Assembly: GCF_026212465.1 (NCBI RefSeq)
Contig: NC_080062.1
Location: forward strand, 6,902,797 to 6,966,796
Reading direction: 5' to 3'
From: Amaranthus tricolor
Taxonomy: Eukaryota; Streptophyta; Magnoliopsida; Caryophyllales; Amaranthaceae
DNA: 64,000 bases
The notes under the pieces were generated by a model. The model saw only the letters and a list, made by a program, of their open reading frames with translations. It did not search any database and had not been told where the DNA came from. The translations under genes were made by a program, and so were the position numbers. This document shows, piece after piece, positions 1 through 11,517 of this stretch. Position 1 is the first letter of the stretch, and each line of letters starts with the position of its first letter.

Positions 1-602
1 CTTATTAAGGGACCAAAATTCCGTCCCATATAACAAAGTCGGGCTAATTGCAACTCGGTAGAATTTACCTTTTAGTCTAGAGGGAAACTTACTAATCACA
101 CAACACCCCAGAATCGCTCTACACTTAATCCAACCTACTTGAATCTAATGGGTTACATCTTCGTGATCTCAGCATTGCTATAATTACAGATCATAGATAT
201 TTAAACTTGGTCGTACAAGCGACTACACCTTGTCTAATATTCTGTTTTAGTACGACTTATACTCAACCTTTTGCTTTCTAAAATTTCTCTCCGGTCCTCT
301 AATTTTGTGCTAGCTTCTTCGCTAGATTCTCCTATAAGCACAATATCATCAGCAAAAAGCATGCTTCACGATGCAATTTTCAAGATAGTTTTAGAAAGCT
401 CATCAGTAATGGTGGCGAAAATAAATGGGCATAGCATTGATCTTTGATGTAGACCTAGTTTTATTGGAAAACGCTCTATTGTCCCAACTGGTATTTACAT
501 GTTGTCCATGACTCCATCATACACGTTCCTCATTGCTTCAATATATGTCCATGAAATACCCTTAGCTTCTAGGCTATTCCAAATGATATTACGTGGTACG
601 CT
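1..602 (-). pseudogene. Non-LTR (LINE, RTE-like) reverse transcriptase fragment
   Basis: Read on the minus strand with frameshifts and stops, this stretch encodes pieces of a LINE reverse transcriptase. The order is a DSVPRNIIWNSLE block near 560-602, a FPIKLGLHQRSMLCPFIFA block near 415-480, the catalytic MLFADDIVL block near 337-363, and the RTKTEY block near 240. A cysteine-poor tail follows that resembles the RTE-type C-terminal region. The order and the FADD motif are typical of plant RTE/LINE elements. Several in-frame stops make it inactive. The homology stops abruptly at the AAT microsatellite at about 603, so the 5' part is missing; the 3' part lies outside the window. Confidence 0.75.
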
Positions 603-605
603 ATC

Positions 606-641
<36 letters not shown>

Positions 642-674
642 TTAATATTATTATTATTATTATTATTATTATTT
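606..674. repeat. Palindromic (AAT)n/(ATT)n microsatellite
   Basis: About eleven AAT units run into a short AATATTAATATT centre and then about eleven ATT units. The tract is therefore nearly its own reverse complement and could fold into one long hairpin. It directly abuts the broken end of the LINE fragment. Confidence 0.95.
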
Positions 675-826
675 TCTCTTTGAATTACTTTTTAAATCTT
701 ACTTGGGCTATCTAAGTCATTGAAATTCTGATCAAACGCGGAAGTACTATCATAAATATGATCAACTTGGTCCAACTCATTTGGCTAGCAACTTAGTTGT
801 ACCTATACTCTGACCTAAATTATTAT

Positions 827-948
827 CGTTAGAACAGTATTCTAATATATACTTGGGTTTCAATCATCAGCTTAAATTTTTGGTTGAGTTAGTTCCTTAA
901 CATGGTATCAAAAGTTTGTGTGACAAGAGATCACGGGTTCAAATCTTA
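827..948 (+). mobile_element. TRIM copy A, left half (5' terminal repeat, PBS, B box)
   Basis: The 5' terminal repeat is about 827-902 and ends CTTAACA. It is followed at 903 by TGGTATCAAAAG, a degraded primer-binding site for initiator tRNA-Met, and then by GGGTTCAAATC, which resembles a tRNA B box. The element is cut at 948 by copia element 1 and resumes at 6061. Comparison with copy C (35572-35842) defines the limits. This 5' repeat carries an extra internal stretch compared with copy C. Confidence 0.8.
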
Positions 949-1152
949 TATTGAAATAATGAAGGAGTTTATAGAAGAACAAAAAGAGAGAAGAACAGAA
1001 GAAGGAGAAACATAGTTCTTGAATCAAAATCTGAGAAAAAAACTTCAATTAAATTCCTTATTAGTACAAAGATATATATATACTACATTTATTACAATGC
1101 CACATCAGCTTATTAGTATCTAATAGATCCATCATATTTTGTATTACCAACA
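949..1152 (-). repeat. 3' LTR of copia element 1
   Basis: Matches 5857-6060 at about 201 of 204 positions. On the element strand it starts TGTTGG and, judged by the TCTTA target duplication, ends CAATA rather than the usual CA. Confidence 0.93.
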
Positions 1153-1164
1153 TCCCCCCTCAAA

Positions 1165-4100
1165 CTAGGAATGGGTGTTTGAAATCATTCCTAGTTTGGC
1201 CAATAATTCTTTGAAATGAGGAGAAGGTAAAGCCTTGGTGAATAAGTCTGCAACTTGGGACTTTGTAGGTAAATATGTCAATTGGATGAGACCTTCTAGT
1301 ACTTTATCCCTAGTGAAGTGACAATCCACTTCTATATGCTTAGTTCTTTCATGGAAAACAGGGTTTTTTGCAATGTGAATGGCGGATTGACTATCACAAT
1401 GTAGAGTAACTGGTTGAAGATGATGCACTCCTAGCTCACTGAGTAGCCTGAGTACCCAAATGATTTCACTAGCTGCTGATGCCATGGCCCTATACTCTGA
1501 TTCAGAAGAACTTCTTGAGACTGTTGATTGTTTTTTACTTTTCCATGAGATAGGGGAACCTCCTAGTAGGACTAAGTAGCCAGTGATGGATTTTCTGGAG
1601 TAAGGACAGTAAGCCCAATCTGCATCAGAGAAAGCTTGTAACTTGAGTTCATTGTGACCATTTAACAAAATTCCTTGCCCAACTGTCCCATGTATGTATC
1701 TTAGGACATGGTGTAGAGCCTGTAAATGGGGTTGACGTGGTGCCTGCATGAATTGACTCAGACTTTGAACAACATAGGAAAGTTCTGGTCTTGTATTTGT
1801 CAAAAAATTTAATTTACCAATGATAGATCTGTAATGTTCAGCATCAGTACATAAAGGTCCTTCTTCAGAATGGAGTTTGAGGTTGATGGGAAGGGGAGTA
1901 GCTGCAACTGTATGTAGATCAAAACCACAATTTTGAAGGAGCTCTTTTGTGAACTTTTTTTGAGAAAGAATGATGCCTTGATTAGTGTAAGTTACCTCCA
2001 TGCCTAGGAAATATGATAGTTTACCTAGGTCTTTGATGCTAAATATAGTATCCAGATGCTTTTTGAGGTCATTTATACCAAGAGCATCTGTTCCTGTGAG
2101 AAGAATATCATCAACATATACAGTGGCAATAATGATATTAATACCTAATTTTTTTATAAAGAGAGAATGGTCAGCCTTAGATTGCTGAAAACCTTGAAGA
2201 AGCAGCTCAGCCAATAATTTTGCATACCATTGCCTTGAAGCTTGCTTAAGCCCATATAAAGATTTTTTAAGTTTGCAAACTTTGTGATGTGGGTTTGGAA
2301 TCCCTGGTGGCATGTTCATATAAACTTCTTCATGCAAATCTCCATGTAAAAAAGCGTTATTTACATCAAGTTGGTATATGGGCCACTGATGAGATGCAGC
2401 TAGGGCCAAGACTGCCCTTATTGTTGGCATTTTAACCACAGGAGAAAAGGTTTCTTTAAAATCGATGCCATATTTCTGAGTATATCCCTTGGCTACTAAT
2501 CGAGCTTTATACCTTTCTATGGTTCCATCAGCTTTGTACTTCACTTTATAAACCCACTTACAGCCTATGGGTTTTTTGTTTGCTGGAAGGCTGACAACTT
2601 CCCAAGTTTGGTTTTCCTGTAGAGCAGAAAGTTCTTTGTTCATTGCTTCATTCCACAGAGGGTCTGTAGCAGCTTGGGAATAAGTGGTAGGTTCAGAGAT
2701 GATGCTTGAGGTAGTAAGATATGCATGGTGCTGATTATGTAATTGTGCAAAGGAGACAAGATTACACCAATGTTTAGTGACAGTGTTGCACTTGTAATCT
2801 GCAAGATAGGCAGGAGGTTTTGATAGTCTGGAGGTTCTCCTCAAGGGAGGAATTTGCTGTTCATGTACTTGTTGGTGTGAACTGGTAATTGTGGGTGTAT
2901 TGAGAGAAGGTGAAGAAGGTTCAGAGGATATATTGGTTTGGAGATAGGATGTTTCTGAAGTAGAGGAAATGTCTATGATATCATTTTCTGTTGAAGATGT
3001 GGAATGAAAGGGAAAGGTAAAAATATCAGGTATATCCTGATATTCCAAGGTTGTGAAGGAAGTAATGGATGGCAAATAAAAGAGATTTGTTGAAGGTGTA
3101 GAGGAGACTTTATTATGGAAGGGGAAATGGGACTCATGAAAGTCCACATCTCTTGAGATTTTTATTTTGTATATGGTTAAGTCCAAGACTTTGTACCCTT
3201 TTTGGCCCACTGGATAGCCTAGGAAGACATGAGCTGTGGCCTTTGCATCAAATTTTGTTCTCTAAACTAGAGATGTTGAGACATAGCACAAGCATCCAAA
3301 GGCTTTGAGATGATCAAGAGATGGAGGTGTATTGTATAAAAGTTGATATGGAGTGGAATGATGTAGAGGTCTTAATGGCATTCTGTTCAGTAAATAGGTA
3401 GCACAAAGAAGGGCTTCTCCCCAATAATGTGGTGGCAATTTGGCTTGGAAAAATAATGCTCTGGCAGTGTCAAGAATGTGCCTATGTTTTCGCTCAACTA
3501 CCCCATTTTGCTGGGGAGTATGAGGGCAGCTTGATTCATGTCTAATGCCTTTACTCAAATAAAAATCTTTCATAGTACCTGCACAGAGCTCCAATGCATT
3601 ATCAGTTCTTATGCATTTAATAGTAGCATCAAATTGTGTAGCAACAAACATAACAAACTGTGGTATAACAATTGAAACTTCAGATTTGTATTTTATCAAA
3701 TGAACCCAAGTAAATCTGCTGAAATCATCAACTATAGTAACAAACTGATTACAATTATTATGATTCTTGACCTTATATGGTCCCCACAAATCAATATGAA
3801 GAAGTTCAAAGGGCTTTGTTGTTTTTATACTACTTACTGGAAAAGATAATCTTGCTTGTTTGGCAAGAGGACAAATCTGACAAATTTGTTGATTATGTGA
3901 ACTATTTACATCAAGCAAGTATTTTAGTTGAGAAAAAGGCAAATGACCCAATCTAATATGCCATAATTGAGCATTATCTGCAATACTTGTATTAGCATAC
4001 TTCAAGACCATTGGTGATGGGGATGATGCATTTGATGATGTTGTCTGAACTTTGAAAGAATTCTTCAAATGATATAATCCTCCAACTAAGCTACCAAGAA

Positions 4101-5583
4101 GAAGTGGTGGCCCTTTCAAGAAGTGCCCCTGAAGATAACAGTCATCATGAGTAAATGACATGGTAGCATTCATGTCTTTACACAGTTTATTTACAGAAAT
4201 CAAATTGAATTGAAAGAGGAGAGCATATAAGACTTCATATAAGGTGATGCCATTGTTGAGAAAAATCGTCCCAATATGTGTAATTTCAACTCTTTTGCCA
4301 TTAGGAACAAGGATAGTAGCATTAAGAGGCTCATAGCTAGAGAAATTGCTCAGATCATGACTAACATGATCAGTAGCACCACTGTCAATTACCCAAGGGG
4401 TTTTTAGGCAAGTAAGAGAACAAAGTTTACCTGCAAGATTGGCAGAATGTATCATTTTTGGATCAGGAGCATGAGTGTCTGTGCTAGATGTACTCTTATG
4501 CATCTGTTGAACATACTGCTTGTACTGCTCATAAGTAGGAATGGCCTGGGTGGAATCAGGTCTAGAAGATTCACCAATTTCACCTTCTACAGTTGCTGCT
4601 ATTTTTTTGTCTTTGAAACCTTTAAAGGATGGAGGAAATCCATGAACCTCAAAACATCTCTCATAACTATGTCCAGGAATTTTGCAGTGAGTACAATAAT
4701 AAGAAGAAGCAGGCCTTTTGTTTTGGTTAGAGAACCTGTTTTTAGGATTGTTAGCACCACTGTAGAAGGAATTAGAACCGGAATTCCATTTGTTACCACC
4801 ATTGTTTTGTCTAGAATTCCATCTATTGGTGGAATTTCTAGAATCAAAAATTTGAGATCGGTTAGTTTGAAAAGCCATTGACTCAGTATTGGAATGAGAT
4901 AACTCTTTGTGAATCTCTTCTTGAGTGAAAAGTCTGTATGCTTGAGAAATATTAGGCAGAGGGCTCATCATGAGAATATTACCTCTTACTCCAGAGAAAT
5001 GATCATTCAGCTTCATCATGAATTGCATGAGTCTTTGATCTTGTTGTTGTGTGATAATTCTTTTGGTCAGATTGCAAGTACATTTTTGACAAGTACAGTA
5101 AGGAAGAGGATTCACAGCTGAAAGTTCATCCCAAACTACTTTTATTTTAGTGAAAAATTCCATTACAGAAAAATTGCCTTGACTAATATCATGTAATTGT
5201 TGCTCCAAGGAATAAATCTGAGTTGCAAAAGTTTGACCAAATCTTTCTTCTAGGTCATTCCAGATAGCTGTAGCAGTGTCAAAATACATTACACTTTTAG
5301 CAATTTGAGTGTCTAAATTGAAAAGAATCCAAGAAGTGATCATGTCATTGCATCTGATCCAAGGCTGATAACAAGAATCGTCATTAGATGGTTTGGGAAC
5401 GTTGCCATTGATGAAAGACAATTTATTCTTGGCTGATAAGGCAATCACCATGCATCTCTTCCAATCAGCAAAATTAGAGCCATTGAACTTAACAGAGACT
5501 AATTGAAGGGAAGTTTGATCTGATGGATGAATAAAATATACACTTCCAGGATCTTGATTAGGGTTAATTGGAGTAGAAGACAT
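1165..5583 (-). pseudogene. Copia 1 gag-pol polyprotein, one in-frame stop
   Basis: One frame of 1473 codons starts at 5583 and is broken by a single TAG at 3264-3262. It gives 773 aa before and 698 aa after the stop, with no frameshift seen. Domains in order: a Copia-like gag N-terminus (residues 15-70); a gag core; a CCHC knuckle of form C-x2-C-x4-H-x4-C near 297-310; protease DSGATDHV near 395; the GAG-pre-integrase WHIRLGHLPF block; integrase with HIDLWGPY, DDFSRFTW and [11 protein letters not shown]; then, after the stop, reverse transcriptase with NAFLHGDL and YVDDILLTG; and RNase H with SDADWAYC and ERTKHIEVDCHFTR. The stop lies between the integrase core and reverse transcriptase. The polyprotein would supply all copying and integration functions. 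Without readthrough, reverse transcriptase is lost. Confidence 0.93.
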
Positions 5584-5843
5584 TTTTTATTTTTGAGATG
5601 CAAACAGAAATCAGAAACAGATCAAGATCTTTGAATCGAAAAAGAATAGAAAAAGGTAAAGAAAGGCTGAATCAGAAATCAGAAAAGGAAAGAAAAACCC
5701 AGTTGAGGCAGACGCAAGAGATCGAAGAATCGATGTGCCAGTAATGAGAAAACAGATCGGGAGAGAAAAAAAAAATCAACTTACAACAATCTGCATTGTG
5801 AGAAGAAGAAGAGGAAAGGCAATGTCAATCAGTAATCCTTCTA

Positions 5844-5856
5844 GCTCTTGACACCA
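5844..5856 (-). other. Primer-binding site of copia element 1
   Basis: TGGTGTCAAGAGC on the minus strand starts directly after the 5' LTR. It differs slightly from the TGGTATCAGAGC complement of the initiator tRNA-Met 3' end. Confidence 0.8.
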
Positions 5857-6060
5857 TATTGAAATAATGAAGGAGTTTAGAGAAGAACAAAGAGAGAGAA
5901 GAACAGAAGAAGGAGAAACATAGTTCTTGAATCAAAATCTGAGAAAAAAACTTCAATTAAATTCCTTATTGGTACAAAGATATATATATACTACATTTAT
6001 TACAATGCCACATCAGCTTATTAGTATCTAATAGATCCATCATATTTTGTATTACCAACA
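5857..6060 (-). repeat. 5' LTR of copia element 1
   Basis: 204 bp. The three differences from the 3' LTR lie near positions 23, 36 and 115 of the repeat as read on the plus strand. It contains a TATATATATA tract that could serve as the promoter TATA region. Confidence 0.93.
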
Positions 6061-6237
6061 TCTTAACCACCTTTTATTTAAAGTACAATATTTAGCGCCA
6101 GGTATGAAGAGAGTCTATGCTACATCTACACTTATAGCACAAAGGGCTCTAGTGTGAAGGGACGTTTTATATTACTATAAAATATCCTAAGACTTAAACT
6201 ATCTGCTTAAAATTTTGGTTGAGTTAGTTCCCTGACA
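6061..6237 (+). mobile_element. TRIM copy A, right half (internal 3' part and 3' terminal repeat)
   Basis: Begins with the duplicated TCTTA and continues the internal sequence of the TRIM family (AACCACC..TTTAGCGCCAGGTATGA..CATCTACACTT..GTGTGAAGGGACG). The 3' terminal repeat is about 6165-6237 and ends CCCTGACA. The flanks ATTAT (822-826) and GTTAT (6238-6242) match at 4 of 5 positions, as expected for an old 5-bp target duplication. Confidence 0.8.
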
Positions 6238-6242
6238 GTTAT

Positions 6243-6712
6243 GAATAAATTTTCTAGATATATACTATACATATCATTGTAAACAGTAAATCTTGTTGAG
6301 TACAGTGTGTGGATTTATATATAAATTTTCTACATAATTTTACTTTTTTCTATTTTTTAAACTTGATATGGTAGGTGGAAATTCTACATGAAATTTCTGC
6401 GTTATTTTGGTGGAGTTTTTAGTGTGGGTCATTTTGAAGGTTTTTTTAAATATTTAATTTAATTTGATTAGTGTTGTCGTCCTCATGAAGTTGCTAGGCA
6501 AATGATTCAAATAATAAGAAACTGACGCGGAAATTAAAATATGTACAATTAATAGTATTAAATGTGAGAGATAATATGATAAAAATTAGAAAAAAATAAC
6601 GAAAATGGGTTGAGTCAAGTTTAAAATTCAGCTGAAGTGCGCATCAATATCTTAAAGGTTAGAGGTTCTCTCGTATTGCCTGGTTTTTATTAGTTGGTAT
6701 AGACTAAGTTGC
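6243..6712. other. Intergenic, nothing recognised
   Basis: AT-rich DNA between the TRIM and the GTGTCC element. No open frame with codon structure, no terminal repeats and no RNA gene was seen. Confidence 0.5.
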
Positions 6713-7515
6713 ACTAAAACGGACACGGACACGGACACGGACACGACACAGATACGAAAAAACGCCAACTTAAAAATGGCGGACATGGGGACACGAAAAT
6801 GGTAATATAATAAATATATCAAATTAAAGATAATTTTACAATCTTTCATTTGATATATGTAAATAAACACTTTAAAAACATAAAACTCACATAAAATGCA
6901 AATAAGTACCAAATAAACAACATGAGTATTTAAAAATAGTCATACAAATTAAATCAAAGAAAACCAAATAAATAGGTAAATTTAAGTTTCATCATCACAC
7001 ATCATCCATATGACATCCATCATCATCCTCCGCTACAAAAGTAGTTTCCAACTCGGGCTCAATAATCAAACTTCGATTCGAATCGAGGCTTCGTCGCTTC
7101 GAGGCTCGAGCAACCCACAACAGGCAGCAGGCAGCAGCACCGACAACATCTGTGATGGAGCAGACGAGAAGCAGCCGGCGCCCGGCGGTGGCGTGGTGCG
7201 GCCGTGCGGAAGGGCGGCAGCGACTGGAGGAAGAGTTTTTAGGTTTAGAGTGAGAGAGAGTACGGGTCTGCGAGAGGGAGTAATTGAGAGAGTTTTTTTT
7301 TTTAAAAAAAAAAAGAAAAAAAACACGTGGGGCACGTGTCCTTTCTGTGTCCTTGCCGTGTCCGTCGCGTGTCCTTGCCGTGTCCACGTGTCCGAAAAAA
7401 TATTAAAATATTGGACACTTCATTTGGCGTGTCGGACACGGACTTTCGCGTGTCCATCACGTGTCCGTGTCCGACACGCGACATGCAGGTCCAGGGGCGT
7501 GTCCGTGCTTCCTAG
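6713..7515. mobile_element. Putative non-autonomous DNA element with GTGTCC subterminal repeats
   Basis: The left end has a run of GGACAC/CGGACACGGACACG units (6718-6752). The right end is packed with about ten inverted GTGTCC units (7335-7507). This gives facing subterminal repeat arrays, with short end similarity (GCAC..CGGACACGG inward from each side). The middle (7010-7290) is strikingly GC-rich for this window. It holds short frames on both strands, none convincing as a protein, although one minus-strand frame ends in an acidic tail like that of some transposases. An A/T tract (7290-7322) separates it from the right array. Target duplications were not identified, so the superfamily (hAT- or CACTA-like) is open. 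Confidence 0.5.
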
Positions 7516-10500
7516 GGTATAGATAGTGAAATTTTTAACTAAAAATCAGAGGAAGTATACTTTTTTCATTCTGAAATACTTGCTACGTTACGATTATTGA
7601 CACTATTTATCATTTAAGCTTATTTTTATATATTATGGTTAATGTGTAAGAAAAAATATAGTCAAGACTTAAGCAAGATCTTGTTTGAGTCGGCTAATCG
7701 CATACTTTCGTAATATTAACTTTTTATAATTTTTAGATGTGTATAATTTAATATATAAATGATCAAAATAACACATTGAATTGCGTAAAAAATCAAATAT
7801 AATAAGTATAATAAAACAGAGAAAGTATAAATTTTGATAGTGAATTTAAGTTTGACTTTATTTTTAAAGGTTAAAGTAATTAATGTGAGGAAAGTTAATT
7901 AAGATTCAGTTAAACCTATATCTTATTAACTAGAATAACTACTTGTGAAAGATTCTCGACACAGCCTAAAACTAAGGAGCTATATATTCTCCTAATTTGT
8001 ATATGTTGAGCTATTTAGCTCATATCGCTTTATACAATAATTTATGAACTATAATATCAAATAAAAATTCTCCCTTCGTCTTTTTGAATTAGCACCATTT
8101 TTCATTTTGATTTGTCCAATCAATTTGCATCATTTCATTTTTGTTAATAATCTCGCTCTTTTTTTTAGTTAACCACAAACCTATTTTCTTTCTTAATCTT
8201 AACTACTCATTTTTACCATTTAGTTGTACTTTATCTTATTCTTGATTCACTTTCCGTTTCTGCTAAATTTACAACCAAAAAAATTTTAGTGTTAATTTAT
8301 AAGTATAGAGGAAGAATATATTATTATTAATCAAATTGCTTAATTAAGTAATATATTGTGTATTTTACCATTCAAAATTTAAAAGGTAATTTTCACGTGA
8401 TAATCTTAAGTTTTTGATTTTTAACGTGGTATATAACCCTGAACTTTCAACGTTTTAATGAGATAAACAAAGTATTAAGTTTTACTCATTTTAAACATAT
8501 TTTCAAAAAGTATGTCCATTATTATGGATGATTACGACATTTGTTTTTATGAAAAAATTGTTATTATAGGGTAATAATAATGATAATTAACCCAATTTAA
8601 AATGTCATTAAACGAGGGGCAAATGGATATTGATTATTAAATGATCTTTCCTAGGTGGTTCCCTAGGTATACTTATTTTATACACAACGTATCTTACCAA
8701 GTTTTTTTCACCTGAATCATTCTTTTTTCTTTTTATTTTCGAGGGGATTTTCCAGTTAATCCAAGTTGGAATCTGTGTTTATAAATAGGAAAACTAAATA
8801 TATATTCAACTTTGCTCTAACAAACAACAAATGAACCAAATAAAATAAAGTACAATTATCACATTCTCTTATGTCCTACACGTTGTGAATCGCATGCTAA
8901 AGCTGGCAATTTATGCAACTTGAAAAAATCATACTGTAATAATAAATTTATAGATGCTTTTAGGGGAATTTCAAGTACCAATTATTTAACATTTATCCCT
9001 CATTAATACTTTCTCCGTACTTAAATACTCGTTATATAATATTTTTTGACACTATGCATCATTTAAGCTTAATTTATATATTGTGGTTAATGAATACGAA
9101 AAATATTACGTAAAAAGTTAAATGTATCATATATATATATATATAGTGAAACGAAATAAGTACATGTATAAAAGTATATGAATAAGCTATAGAGAAATGA
9201 CAATCTTCGATGTGTGCATGACTGGTACAACAATGGAGGAAAATAAATACAACGAATGCTATTAAATATCATAGATTAGTATCAAAATAGATATCTCTAA
9301 TTAGTCCACCAAGATCCAAATTAAAAAAATGTGCTATTTATTTTTTTGTTAGTTTTTCGATTACTGATTACCATGTTTACCTCTAGTACACGGTATGTGT
9401 AAGTTTGACGGTTTATTTAGCTTACACTTTACACTTTAAAGCATAGTAAGTATTTAATTTAATTTTAAGTTATTTACTCATTAATAAAGAAATGAAATGA
9501 CAATGACAATATAATTAACAAAACATTATAATTAACAAAACATTTACAAATACGAATAAATATAATTAAGCAATGAATATCTATATACTCAAGATTGAAT
9601 GCATTATACTATATGTCGTTTTTCTAACTGAATACAATATCTAAGTTAGATTTATAGTTACGTTTATCAAATACAATATATATGCAATGTCTTCTAAAAA
9701 CTTGACCTAATTTAGCTTCAAATTTAATCCATTTGACAAGGCTTTAAAGAGTTATTATTTGTCATTTTTAAACACTTTTATTATATTGTATGATTTTATT
9801 CCCAAAAAATAAAATATAATCACATAAAATTTAGTTTGACTCGTTTATGTAGTAACGTTTCATTAATATTAATTTTTAAAATTTGTAATTATACACAATT
9901 AAAATTTTTAAATTTAATGTGAATAGGAATATAGGAGAGAATATTTTGCAAAAATTTCTAATCATTTAAATCACCATAAAAAGACAAAAAGAAATAATAA
10001 TAAAATAAATAAAATTCTAAAATATAAATTAAATATACCAAAACTCTCACCTTATCACATCCTACTACATAAGAATAATTTGTTAACTTCACAAATAACC
10101 GTTATTTACTAAGAACTTGTCGGTATTTTGTCCTCAAAGAGTCCAACTCCATCCAACTCATTCAAACGTAAGTGGCACGTGTGTACATCTCCATGGGATT
10201 TTCCTTTTTTATCCCCTTTGAGGCTTAATCAATAGAGTTTGATTCTTTACACCTAACTAATCATGGTCAAGATCACTCTTCATATTTAATTAAGATATTA
10301 TTATATTATAGCGTATATCGAGAAAAGATATAGACTAGGTCAGAATCAAACTCAACACTTTAATTGAGAAAAGTACTATGCTCCAATTGATTCAGTATTT
10401 TCAACTTTTTTTTTAACATAATAGATGATGGAAGAAACATACTAAATAAAATTAAACTTAAAACTTTATCTGAGAAAAAAAAAATATTTGCTCCACTCGA

Positions 10501-11269
10501 TTGATTTTCGTTTAAGATACTATCTACATGGATTTCCTTACTAAATTATATACTTAACAGTTCTCATGCCCTACATTAGCGAGAGTATTCAAATAATCAA
10601 ATCTTGGTTTGCATGGGTCAAATTAATATTGCTTATTAGACATTGCTTTAGGTGATGATTAAGACTTAAAACCATGATTAATGATGATAGGCCATATTCA
10701 AAGAATTTACCAAGCTTGACTTAGTTGGTGTAAAACGTATCTGAAGTTGAGTCCACCTCAACCTAATTCAAATTCAATCACAACTGTCTTGAAAAATTTA
10801 GAGGTCTTATGGAGATTTTTTATTTTACGTTTTATTTATAATAAATATATTAATTTTATTAATAAACTTAACACATTTCTTTTCTTAATTAATTTTTTCA
10901 TATACGAGAGAAAGAGAGAACCCTATACGATCGATCATCTCGCAAACCCTTCAGGATTAACTGTATTGTCATTATTAATTGGTGATTTGATATTCTCACA
11001 TTTGAGCTTCACAAAATTGAAAATGAAGAGTTATAAACATACTATATATTTTTATTGTTTTTTTTTATTACAACAACATTCAATAATTTAGTAAAATAAA
11101 TCTAATTTAACAGTAAAAATTAAAACTCCCTCCTATCTATTTTGTTTTTCTCATATTTTCCATTTGAAAATTTTAAAATGTTCTTCTCATTTAAAATCAT
11201 TCTATTTTAGTAACCAATAGAATTCAAGGAAATTATTCCACTTACACTTTAATCTATAGAAATCAACTA
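7516..11269. other. AT-rich intergenic DNA with decayed MITEs
   Basis: No gene seen. Two related MITE remnants share ACACTATxxATCATTTAAGCTTA and a nearby TATGGTTAATG/TGTGGTTAATG block (about 7550-7690 and 9010-9163). The second is bounded by CTCCGTACTT and AAACGAAATAAGTA. A Stowaway-like remnant lies at about 8070-8312 (CTCCCTTCGTC at the left, AGAGGAAGAATA at the right). A short TA run sits at 9128-9145. The frame at 10747-11091 has no recognisable domain and is taken as chance. Confidence 0.5.
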
Positions 11270-11517
11270 CTCCATTCGTTTCTTTTTGTTTGTCTACTTT
11301 ACTTTTTGCATGCATTTTAAAGTAAATTTTAAGTCTCGATATCTCTTAATACGCATAGTAAAAAATTGTAAAAATTATATTTCAAAATTCTTTGCATCAA
11401 GACAGATCTAACAAGATCCCACATGAATGTATTTTGCCTTTAATATATATTTCAAAAATCAAATTTAAATTTCCTAAAGTATAATCTAACAAGACAAACA
11501 AAAAGAAACGGAGGGAG
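11270..11517. mobile_element. Stowaway-like MITE
   Basis: Inverted ends CTCCATTCGTTTCTTTTTG and its complement ending AACGGAGGGAG, with TA on each side (11268-11269 and 11518-11519). Length, ends and TA duplication fit Tc1/mariner-derived Stowaway elements. The inverted match extends about 25 bp. Confidence 0.85.

Larger units (their letters stand above)
949..6060 (-). mobile_element. Ty1/copia LTR retrotransposon 1 (near-complete)
   Basis: This is a complete 5.1-kb element on the minus strand. The two 204-bp LTRs (949-1152 and 5857-6060) differ at only 3 positions that I can find. The target-site duplication is TCTTA (944-948 and 6061-6065). On the element strand the primer-binding site is TGGTGTCAAGAGC (5856-5844), similar to the initiator tRNA-Met site, and the purine tract GAGGGGGGA lies just inside the 3' LTR at about 1153-1161. 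The domain order GAG, protease, integrase, reverse transcriptase, RNase H is that of Ty1/copia. It is inserted inside TRIM copy A. The close LTR match points to recent insertion. Confidence 0.95.

Noticed and set aside
7010..7522. 170-codon plus-strand frame and overlapping minus-strand frames in the GC-rich island
   Set aside because: Open frames on several strands are expected in GC-rich DNA; the sequences are low-complexity, driven by GTGTCC repeats and homopolymers, with no domain recognised.
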